Shown one piece after another: positions 1-9,800 of a DNA stretch of 64,000 bases. Positions within the stretch are counted from its first letter, which is position 1. The number at the start of each line of letters is the position of its first letter. This DNA is from Symsagittifera roscoffensis (lineage: Eukaryota; Xenacoelomorpha; Acoela; Convolutidae), in NCBI RefSeq assembly GCF_963678635.1, contig NW_026970820.1, positions 1,364,001 through 1,428,000 of the forward strand, read 5' to 3'. Position numbers and translations under genes: made by a program. The notes under the pieces are model-generated. The model did not search any database. It was given only the letters and a program-made list of their open reading frames with translations, and was not told the origin of the DNA.

Positions 1-1190
1 AACAACTATGTTAAAAACAATATTATTAAAATAAAATAAAAACAAATAATCGAGAAAGAAATTTAAGTTTATCAAAAAAATATGCAAAAAAAAATCACTT
101 ATTTCTTTTTTTAAGTATCACAAAAACCTCAGTTTGAAAAAGATGATACTTGAGAGGCCCGTTTTGACGCGTTACTACAGTTTAGGCACGTTTTGACTTC
201 GCAACTCACAATGATCGATTAACTTTTACGTTTGTTTTACAAACACGCTTTTTTTTACCACAATCAAAATTTCATTACTTCTGAACATCTTGAACAAATT
301 GATGAAAATTTTTGCATCAAAACTAACTTGTCAAGGGTTTTTGAGGCATATAAAAATTGTCTCCAGTTAAATAATGATTTTTTGGCTAATTTTTGAAAAA
401 AAATTAAAAAATTTGACAAAAAAAATTTTTTTTTTTCAGATTTGGCGATCAAAAAGTGCCTTCTATGATGGACCAGCAAAAAATTTGTTTTTAGGTCATA
501 AGTTTGGCTCACTAGGGTATACAAACTGGCAAAATGTTTATAATAAAAAAATTTAGAAGAACAGTGTTTTTTTGAAAAAAAAAGAAAAAAACATTAAAAA
601 ATCAGTTTTTGGCGGGAAAATTCTCAAAAAATCAAAAATCAAGTTTTCTCTCTCTTTACTCCAATAAATTAATTCGGCCACGACAATCATTTTTTGTGAT
701 CAGTAAAAATGTCGAAAAACGACCGGAACATTGACTTTTTTGAAATTTGACAAAAAACTTCAAAAAAACCGCAAAAAAACATCAAAAATCTCGAAAAAAT
801 TGCTGAAAAAGTTTTGGCAAACAATACACCATTCGATTCCCTTAACTGTGCTTGTGTCCAAAAAAAACATCACTTTTTCGCATTTTCTCAACCAAAATTG
901 ATTTATTGGGGCATTTTTGAAAAAAATCGTGATTTTGACCAAAAAAAACGCCCCTTTTTCCCCAAAAAGTGCAACTCATAACATTATTTCGGAAAAACGC
1001 CTTCCCAAGTTATATCTTAGAATTTTGTCCTCTACCTACATGCAAAGTTTGAAGAAATTCTATACTGCCGTTTTCGAGAACTTGAATAATTTTTTTTTTT
1101 TCCTATTTAGGTATTTTTTCTAGTTGACCGGCAAGGAAACCCTACCCTTGCCTAAAGGATTCACAAAGCCGGACCGCGACGACCACCTAG
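1..1190 (+). repeat. A-family array unit, partial (copy A1)
   Basis: This is the last ~1190 bp of a unit that recurs nearly unchanged at 22862-24489 and 24490-26113. The window opens about 435 bp into the unit, so its head is missing. It ends with the terminal hairpin at 1130-1152 (GGCAAGG pairs with CCTTGCC), a 34 nt spacer, and CTAG at 1187-1190. The body is very AT-rich, with long A and T runs, and short open frames here have no coding character. It shows that the array once continued to the left of the island. Confidence 0.9.
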
Positions 1191-1300
1191 AGGTTACTCT
1201 TTCGCCCCACCCACCCGACCTGTGTTTTTTACCAATGCACTTGATCAACCAGGCTTCCACCACTGTTTTCTGTTCGATTCGATCAGGGATCATGGTTGTT
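1191..1300 (+). repeat. B-family unit head, truncated
   Basis: Starting at the base after CTAG, this stretch matches the heads of B units at 17792, 26114, 41684 and 43985. It shares the TTTCGCCCCACCCACCCGACC-like block, then TTACC..., TTGATCA and a TTCGATT..GATC segment. Similarity fades near 1300, and the rest of a B unit (including its compound hairpin) is absent. The right boundary is approximate. It marks the left edge of the non-array island. Confidence 0.75.
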
Positions 1301-1365
1301 TACTGTTTGCACATAATAAGTGACTATGATGTAATTAGTGTTGAAAAAAAAAATATTTTAACTGA

Positions 1366-1440
1366 TCGTCTCACACCGGGGTTCGAACATCAGACATATC
1401 GGTCCTGAGTCTAACGCTCTAACCAACTGCGCCACGTTGC
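1366..1440 (-). tRNA. tRNA-like sequence (degenerate tRNA or SINE head)
   Basis: On the minus strand a perfect A box (TGGCGCAGTTGG, complement of 1423-1434) is followed at normal spacing by a B-box-like TGTTCGAACCC (1378-1389). A D-arm (GCGC/GAGC) and an anticodon-like loop CTCAGGA can be drawn. The T-stem and acceptor stem do not pair well, so a functional tRNA is unlikely. It is better read as a decayed tRNA or the promoter head of a tRNA-derived SINE. Confidence 0.5.
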
Positions 1441-1789
1441 TTTTTGTTTAGGCGGAAGCGAAAGTATTGTTCAACAAACGATTTCAGTCATATGATTAGT
1501 AAAACTGAGAAGATTATATTCCGTTTTTTGATTTACTTTTTCTTTCCAGTCCATGGACTGGAACACACTGAAACATGAACTTCATATTAGCATCTTAAGC
1601 ATATCAGTATGCTTACTTTTTAACAACACATTTTAACAGAAATGTTAGCAATGCTACGATTTGGAAACGAACCTTCAACCAACGGAGACGTAATTGTGGA
1701 CAGAACCACTAGACCACAAACGACAAAATTGCTGTTGAATTGGGACATTATCAGTGAAATTGAACGTTAAATATTTGTTTGTATTTGTG
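1441..1789. other. Unique non-coding stretch with a 20 bp palindrome
   Basis: No gene is recognised. The one structured element is a perfect 20 bp palindrome at 1544-1563 (half-site TTCCAGTCCA). The rest is moderately AT-rich single-copy sequence. Confidence 0.6.
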
Positions 1790-2035
1790 TATATTTGTAT
1801 GTACGTATGTATGTATGTATGTATGTATGGAATAAAGTATTTTTGTATGTATGTGAATGCAGGCATAAAAATATGTTTGCTCGTGTACTTATGTAGGTAC
1901 GTGTGTATGTTGTATGCATGTATGTATGAATGTATGTATATATGTGATTATGTATGTATTTATGTGATTATGTAAGTTTTATTGCATATTGTATGGATCT
2001 GTGTATGTATGTGAAATGTATGTCTTGATTGATGT
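1790..2035. repeat. (TATG)n microsatellite, degenerate
   Basis: A run of GTAT/ATGT tetranucleotides is purest near 1799-1829 and continues, increasingly imperfect, to about 2035. Open frames across it on both strands (Tyr/Met/Cys/Val repeats) are artefacts of the repeat. Confidence 0.9.
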
Positions 2036-2404
2036 ATCTATGCACGTATATAAAATATTGCTAACACTGAAGATTTTCTTTTCTGTTTCTTCAATAAACT
2101 ATAACGAGTAATGTTGATATATGACAATGACGAATGTTTAATAGTGATTTTATTACCATTGCCTCATCAGCTTCCATTTTATGTAACGTTTTTACATTTT
2201 AAGGAAACTCTCTTGTTTCGACTGTTTCCGAGAATATTCAATTCGGGTAGAAAAAAAAGCAGAAACGTTAGAGGTTTTTCTTTGAAAAAGAAAATAATTG
2301 AACGATTTGAGTCTGGTTATGAATGTGATTGTTTCAACTGAACATACTCATTAACTTTGACAGCTATTAATGGAAATGTGTTCGAAAAAGTTTTCTTCGA
2401 CCTG
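2036..2404. other. No recognised feature
   Basis: Single-copy sequence between the microsatellite and the next tRNA-like element. A 76-codon open frame at 2111-2341 on the plus strand has no recognisable domain and is not called. Confidence 0.5.
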
Positions 2405-2470
2405 TCAGAGTTTCGAACCGAAGTTTTTGGTTTGCAAGACCAGTTATGAACCACTACACTATCGTCTCGT
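2405..2470 (-). tRNA. tRNA-like sequence (degenerate)
   Basis: On the minus strand an A-box-like TAGTGTAGTGG (complement near 2451-2462) and a B-box CGGTTCGAAACT (2409-2420) lie at tRNA spacing, with an anticodon-like loop CTTGCAA between short GGT/ACC arms. Acceptor arms do not pair. It is probably a SINE head or decayed tRNA. Confidence 0.45.
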
Positions 2471-2689
2471 GATAATTGCTGCAAGTTGCGTTTGGCAGTG
2501 AAGGAAACGGAAGAAACAATTGCTGTGGTTTAGAGAGATACTATTTGAAAGAATTCCTTCCACTAGCATAGCTTTGTGGAACCGGAGTCAACCCGGCCTC
2601 TCTTCTGTCGTCCCACTGTGGGAAATTAAACTTTTCGTCAAGCGTTATTGGAAGGATAGGAAAAACATTTAATGATATGAAGGATCAGT

Positions 2690-2752
2690 CTGGGAATCGA
2701 ACTAGGGCTATCTGCTTCCAAGTCCTGTGCAGATTCGCTTGTGGTAAGACAG
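2690..2752 (-). tRNA. tRNA-like sequence (weak)
   Basis: A clear B box (AGTTCGATTCCC, complement of about 2692-2703) sits downstream of a weak A-box-like TGTCTTACCACAAG on the minus strand, with a TCTGC/GCAGA arm between them. This is weaker than the other tRNA-like sites and may be chance or an old SINE fragment. Confidence 0.35.
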
Positions 2753-2935
2753 ATATCTAATAGACACTAGTTTTTGCCGACCAATCATCTGAGGTCTTAG
2801 AAAGCATGGCTGGAAAAAGACAAGAATTGAAATCTGATGGTTTTCTGTAATGTTAACAGATATTGTGCGATGAGTTAAAAATATTTTTTCATGAGGGAAT
2901 TGAAACAAAGAGAAACATAAAATTTTGATCTATTG

Positions 2936-3190
2936 GAGTCACTGCCTTGGCGGTGGCCAACGGGTCATTCCTCTGTCTCTCAGTGTATATGACGGATTGT
3001 GTCAGATCCGTATGAACCTCCTCCGCTAGTCGGTCAGGGGGACGTGTCTGGCAAGCCAGATTGGGAACCCCAAACCCACAGCCCTTCTCGCCATGTCTTT
3101 ACATGATCTCAGAGTGTCGGACTTTTTTCACTTTTGATCAACTAGCTTCAGAGACCAGTTTCAGATGCCCCGCCAAAGACATCATCGACT
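2936..3190. other. GC-richer island of unknown origin
   Basis: About 250 bp with clearly higher GC than its surroundings and no open frame of note. It contains a hairpin at 3047-3060 (TCTGGC, AA loop, GCCAGA). On the minus strand this is followed 17 nt later by CTAG (3026-3029). It could be an old repeat fragment or a terminal region of the Helitron-like element whose gene lies to the right in minus orientation. I do not recognise it as a known RNA. Confidence 0.35.
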
Positions 3191-3427
3191 AGTATCGTAT
3201 TTGGTTTCGGTGATGTTGAGAATGCGTTGGAAGGTAGCGAAACAATGACAGAAAAAAACGGCTAATAGTAAAAACGTCCAAAATATTATGCATTGAATTA
3301 AATGCATACGTTAGATGAAAAAATTGACATCTCAATGAGGGATAAACATGAAATTTACTCAGTTAATTGTACTGATTTAACTATCGCTATGAGTAATTGA
3401 AATGCTTATTCTATTCTGTAAACTCCA

Positions 3428-3500
3428 CAGCTGTTTAGTGCAGTGGTAGTGGAGTGCACTGGCAATCCTGGGGTTAGAGGATCAATCCTCGACCTGAGCC
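3428..3500 (+). tRNA. tRNA-like sequence, plus strand
   Basis: An A-box-like TAGTGCAGTGGTAG is followed by a GAGG/CCTC T-arm-like hairpin around ATCAAT at 3477-3490, then an A run and a T6 run that would end Pol III transcription. The T-loop is one base short and the acceptor stem does not pair, so this looks like a tRNA-derived SINE or relic. Confidence 0.4.
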
Positions 3501-3788
3501 AAAAAAAATTGTTCTTTTTTCAAATCAGTAGGCCGTTAAAAACCTAAGCCACAGCCGCTTACGTTCGAACACTTGTTTTCATCTCAATTATTTTTGGCTA
3601 GTTTGAATGTGCCTGTGCTGTTTCTTTTGTATTTTGTTCTTCAAATTGAACCTTCATATCGACTTGGAGAGAGAGCCAGTTGAAGGAAACAGCGTATAGG
3701 AAGAGCGACAAAACGTATGAAAAGTTACATTTACAAATACAAGAAAACGAGATGACAGGAACAAAAGGGTTCAATAAAGACAAGCAGC

Positions 3789-3813
3789 GCCATTTTTGCC
3801 ATGCAAAAATGGC
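3789..3813 (-). terminator. Perfect 11 bp hairpin just 3' of the Helitron gene
   Basis: Arms GCCATTTTTGC and GCAAAAATGGC pair perfectly around a three-base loop. It lies about 85 bp past the stop codon of the Rep-helicase gene. A hairpin near the 3' end is a known hallmark of Helitrons, but no CTRR follows it closely, so it may instead be a 3' UTR structure. Its type label is provisional. Confidence 0.4.
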
Positions 3814-3845
3814 ACTGGCGCAGGCCATTGGCTACTTGAAAATAG

Positions 3846-3851
3846 TTTATT
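3846..3851 (-). promoter_or_regulatory. Candidate polyadenylation signal AATAAA
   Basis: AATAAA on the minus strand begins 47 nt past the stop codon of the 3898-11718 gene. This is the usual hexamer at a plausible distance for a short 3' UTR. Chance is not excluded in AT-rich DNA. Confidence 0.45.
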
Positions 3852-3897
3852 CTGAAGAAACATTGTTTAACGATGAGTTTTCATGATAATTTGCGGA

Positions 3898-6800
3898 TCA
3901 AACATCACTTCTTACAACTCCGGGAAAGCAGAATAACACGTGTCCTTCCAAACTCTGCAACATCTGTCGAAGAAAATGCGAAAATGTCACGATGTTGTCA
4001 TCAGGCCGATTGTTGCGGAGCCGGATAACAGAACTGAAAACATCGTGACGTTGTCGCAAGCACCCAAAATTCCAGATATAAGCGCCTACTGTCCAAGGTT
4101 GCCTTGAGTACAAATCAGTGTCTTCAACAACAGTGCTATTCACACGACGAAGATAATTGGAGAGGCCTTGGCACGTTTGTCGAATAAGAAAATCTTTCAG
4201 AAAATTATCTTTCAAGGAGACAAAAACCATCACGAAACCACCGCTTGTTTGAGGCACATTAAAATTTGCGCGCATGAAAGGGTTCGTTGGTATTTCCAGG
4301 GGCGACCGGTTAATACTGCTGTCCCTGACTTGACGGAAGAATTTATACACGCGTTCCTCGTGAAGGTTAGTTATAGACAAAACTTTGCGGATTGAATCCA
4401 GTGTGGCTTGTTTGTCGCCCACAAAATAAAGACAATTCAGCGCTTTAATTCTGCTGCCAATAACAAAAATTTGAGAGGGAAGCCACAGAGCGTATTTAGA
4501 TTCAGTCACAGATATGGCTGTGGCCACCCGTGGGAATTCGTCTCCCAGAAGCCGATGGCAGTTGGAGGCCACATAATTTGTTAAAGGAATTTGGTGGCGC
4601 CGGGCACTGTTTCCTTTGTAATTGTATATAAATCCTGACATTTTGTGAACTGAAATTTTGCGCCAGTTTCTGAACAATCTCGACTCAATATTGGAACGTG
4701 TGATGTCTGTAGGTGATGGCGCAACATAAACAGAAAGAGATGATGCTGTTGAAGCTTCGTAATCTACAACGCCTAGTGAACCCTGCTGTGTTGTTGCAAG
4801 ATTACGAGAGAACTGAACAACGGCCCAAGCATAAACAAGAAGTCGTGCAGGTTCTCTAACACTTCGGTCAAGAAACTTACTAACGTCGGCGGAACAGTCA
4901 CGCCATGAATGTGACCCTGAGAGACGCAGCTCATCCTTCGCCTGTATAAAATAGTGAGATGACCCACTGGCCCGTATCGCTTCCCGATGGCGATCAACAG
5001 CCTCCCGTTCCGCGGCTTTCTTTCCGAAAACTTTCATGATGGTAGGATCGAGGTCAGCCCATGAAACAACAAAAACGCAGTGAGCGCTGAACAGGTCTAC
5101 AATTTCCTCGATATTCGACTGCGATATCGGTCTGGTTTCCATAAGTCGTAGCAACCGCTGTCCATTTCGATCGACCATGCGTACCAAGTGAGTCAGGAAA
5201 TTAAAATTAAAACCGTATAATAAGGAGCTGGAAAGGAAAACGTCTCGTCCAGATACATTGGGCAGTTGCATGCAATCACCGTTTGCAAGAACGAAGACGC
5301 CACCAAACGGAGAAAAATTGTCCTTAACTTTCTGAAGTAGTAAATCCATGACTGAAAACAGTTCTGCATTTACAACACTAACTTCTTCAACTATTAGAAA
5401 CTGTAAATGGCGCAGCAAATGCTGCCGTTTCGGATCGTTCGTTAACTTCACAATTGCTTTCTCAGCAATATCACCGGCAACAATATTCTCGACTGGAATT
5501 CCAAACAAGCGGTGGATATGTTCCCCACCTAATTGGTTGGATCGCCGGGCAGCCAAACTGGTGACCATAGATACAAGTCCATTCATGAGCGCATAAGACA
5601 GAAGAATTCTGCAAACATGGCTTTTCCCCGAGCCAGGAGGTCCCAGTATGATTTCGTTCTTATTTCTCAGAAGATTGTGTATTGACCCTTGCCGCGCTCG
5701 AATGCTGTTGATTACGCGCTGTATGACGGTATTTTGCTCTTCTCGAGACTCTCTTGACTGGTGATCGGGATAAATGACTTGTGGCAACCACTCTTGCAGG
5801 TTATCAAACACCCGTGGGAAATGAAGCAAGTTTGAAATATTCAAAGTCGAAACTTGTTCATATAGAGATTGTTGCGACGCTTCCTTATGGGATAAGACCG
5901 ATTGAAGCAAGTTGTCGCTGATGTTTTCCAGTAAAACTGTTGGCGCATCTAAGGTACTAGCAGTTCCATTAACGTTCAGAAGCTGTGCGAATGCTGATTC
6001 AGCAGTGATAAGTTTAGCCGAAAACGTAACGGATCCACCTGGAAGATATATCAACTCGTTGCGCGTGTACATGGACAGCAAATGAAGAACATGTGCCCTC
6101 GTATAAAATTGTTCACGAGGAATCAGACCAGCATAAATGAAACTGTCAATGAGATCACAGGTGAAGAACAAGTCCAACTCAGTGTTGTATTTGCCGAATC
6201 TGAGAACGAAAGACACTAGGAAAGGGATAACATTTCTGGGAGACACCGATTTGAACACAATTTCTGGCAAAAGTTGAGAAGTGTCTGACAGAAGCCACCA
6301 CCAGGCATTTACTTCAACATCTTTGCATTTGTTGAGAATGGACCTACTGTAGGTTACGGGGGGCGTATTGAGCTGGTTTTTTAGGAACGACTCCACGAGA
6401 GGAACAGCTGATGATCGCAGCCGAACCCAATGACCGAGGCAGTGAATCCAGGGTGAGAAGACGGCGTATTGGAAAGTAGAGAAAAGTATTTGTGTGTCAA
6501 GGGAATTGGGACTCAAATCAAAGCACTTAAAGAATAGCTCGACATCATTAATACACAACAGTTCGGGGGGTCGTAGATTGAAAAGAGCCATTTTGTCATA
6601 GCTTTCATGACCACCTTCAATGTCAAACAATAAAACTTGCTGTGAGTGAGAAATTTTTCGCCATTGTTCGACGTGACATGTAGCAGTGCGTAGCTGGTTC
6701 ACTTTAGGTAGTCGCTGTGAGAAGCGCTTCAGTATTACGAAGCGGTTTTCAGGGGGAATGTTAGGGATGTGAATGAAAACCATGTTCGTGATGACAAGGG

Positions 6801-9800
6801 GTAAACGTAGCAGCCAATGAACTCCTTCAGTTACTGACAACATGGAGCAGTCAATTTTCTCATAACTTCGTTCACGCTTTTTGTCTTGGTCAAGGCAATG
6901 TCGAACAGTGCTTAAATTTTTATTTACAATCCCGTCGGTACGAAGGCGGAAGCACTTGCCGTCGTTTCCTGCTGTTATTTTGGCGTCAGCGTGCTCTTCC
7001 ACTTTACTAGAATAGTAAGTGAGGTAGGAGCAGCTCATTTGTTGGTCAGTGGCTAACAAATTCGTGCTTGATCTTGTGATGAGGAAAAGATGAGCGCAGG
7101 TCGCTACAAGATGTTCCCCTTTAGTAGCAGCATACATATGTTTCTCGCTAATTAATTCACAACAGGGCTCCAGCCAGTCGGGGTTTCCTCCAACATATTG
7201 GGCTAATCCCAGTTCCAGTAATAGCTCTAAAGCAGCTACCGGGTATGATCTTTTCATAACCAACTTCCAATTGCAGTGGCTCTGAGGAAACGGTGGGGTT
7301 CGACACAAACGTTGTCCACTAGCATCTTTTCGTTTCATACATCGAAAGCCGCTTTTCTCACAATCGTGAGTATGAAGACGAACACAGAGTTCGTAAGCAT
7401 CAGATAATTCTTGATATGTCCCGAGTAGTTTGAGATTACTGTGAAAAATTTCTTCTAACTTATTGTAGATTGTCTTCTTTGCACACTGAATTGACTGGTC
7501 TACTGAAAAAGTGCCGGGCTCACACCAAATCAAAATATGGTAATGTGGAAGGTTTCCTGCAGTAGTTTGGAACTCTGCACGTGCCCATATTTTTCGAACG
7601 CGGCCAAGGATGTTTTCTGTTGATTTTTTCAGCAGTTCTATCAAAAACTGTACACTGTTACTCCATGCGCGCACAATTGATGTCAGCATACTATTGATCG
7701 AAGCTTCTCTAATTTCATCAGAGAAAGAGTAGAACTTGTCTTTGACTGCTTTCAGGATACCAGCTGTACCAGGGTGTTGAACTTGGTTGCACGATAATGT
7801 AAGGAAACAATCGACTGGGTGTGACGTAACAGCTGCAACTAACTCACGCAAACGGATTTGACCATCGTTACAATCAAACAACATATCTCGACTAAATAAC
7901 TTAACTTTTTTGTGACGAGCTTCCAGTGTCTGAAGACCTTTGCGGAAAAAGACCGAAGAATGATGGTGTCCCAAAGCTAAATTGATTAAGCAGTCTACTG
8001 CAAACTGAATGTATTGAACAGATGAGCTTGTTGGCAGTGTCAAATCTGTTAATCGGGAGGTGAAGTGCTGTAGTAGGTCTTCAAAGGCAAACTGCTTTGC
8101 CGTTTCCTGATCGGTGAAAAGGAAAAAAGGTAACGCTCCCGGAAATGATCCATCTGTCATCTGATAGTAAAAAATTGACGGGAAAAGAAAAGCCTCAAGC
8201 TGAAGGAGAGAAATCGCACATTGCGGCTTAGTTGCAGCTAAACATTGAATTGCTCGTCGAAATCGTGCTGATGTGGATGGTGGCACTCTTGGTCGGTTCA
8301 AAACTGTCATGAAAGAATTGAACATAGCTTGTACAGGAATTACTGTCATGTCGTCCCGGGTTGACTCAACTTCTATCGGAGCTGCTGGCACGGCTGCATC
8401 AGTGTCAAAATAAGTATCAGTGATATCGGAAACAGGAACAGGTGGGAAAAACTGATCCTCACTTTCACTGCAAGGAGTTGGCAACACGGGTTCTTCTTCT
8501 GAACGTCCACAATTGCTGTCTATATCTTTACGTCTAGTGCGGTAATTGAAGCAAAAATTAGCTTCCTCTGCTTCCTTTACATGCTTCTGACAAAGGGTTA
8601 TCCCACAAGAAGGGAATGGACATCGCCACTTAGACTGGTTATTGCAAGTTTTGGCTGCAGAACAAAAGTAGCCACTGGACCTGAAGTCCACGCAAAGAAG
8701 TAATGAATGATGGGGACATCGAACAATGTTCTGGCCTGAAATGTGGGTAAGAACAGAAGGCGGTGCAGTTGGAACAGCAGAGGTGATAATAAGACGTATT
8801 CTATTTCTTAAGACATTGTCACGTTTTTTAACCATCCCCTTGAGCATGTTCAGATTCCACCAACCTGTAGTGTCTTCATATCTCAGCTGAACGTTGTAAA
8901 GAGAACGTTGGGGAGTGGTCTCGAGTAACATAAATGAGTTGCCCGCAAACCAGGGCTCATCGAATAAGGTGGAACTACAATTTCGTCCTGACCAAATGAC
9001 AATACCGTGATTAGGAACCTGCTGAGTTTTAACTGTCGAAATAACCGTTGCTTCTGCGTATTTAGTGAGAAGTTCACTCAATAACAGTGTGTTATTGGAG
9101 TTTTGAGCAAACGGCAAAAATTTACCAATTTTTTCATCAACAGTCACGTTATCGTTGAGCAGGATGTCGGCTATGAAAGCAATGAATGCGTTTTTGCGCA
9201 GGAATAAAAGGGCGTTTAGGAGACGGTTATTCGAAAAGAGGAGATAAAAAAGGCTAAGCAAATAGTTTGATTGCGCTAATTTGGGGCCTGACATTATAGG
9301 ATGAGGGCCGTGAGAAGTAGCGAATGTAATGAGTGGTTTGGCAAAGGTTCCCGTTAATGAATAATTTGAATCATGATGACTCTTTATGGCAAGGGAAACG
9401 TTAAGCGGTACATAGGAAGCTGCGCTGACAAACTTTGAAATTTTGTCATCACTGAGTGGGTTGTACGAAGAGTTTCCGAACAAAGTTTCAAAAGAAACAT
9501 TGTGCTTTTCCATAATATGTGTAATGTGTTCTTTCATATCAAGTCGACAGCGATAAAACAAGTTTTCCTTTTCAGGCAGTAAGAATTGACTTTTTATATT
9601 AAGTCGTCTGTGCGTATGAAGCAGTAGGGAGCCAATACCCTGTGCACCGCCGATCGATTTAGCGATGGTCCATGTGTTGGAAAACTCCCCGACTTTAAGT
9701 GCAGTGGCGCCTCTAAGTGAAGGAACAACAGCAGCTAGCCTATTCTCCTGCGGATGGGCAAGGGAACCACACGTTGGATGCCGTGCAACATGAATCATTC

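Noticed and set aside
2936-3190. 5S rRNA, snRNA or 7SL-like RNA gene
   Set aside because: Compared by memory with the core motifs of these RNAs; no match, so it is listed only as an unexplained GC-richer stretch.
3898-4400. AP-endonuclease domain at the C-terminus, as in some Helentrons
   Set aside because: The last ~170 residues lack recognisable GDFN or SDH-type motifs, so no endonuclease is claimed.
5348-5596. Antisense and shifted frames within 3898-11718
   Set aside because: Shadows of the Rep-helicase reading frame; none has its own domain.
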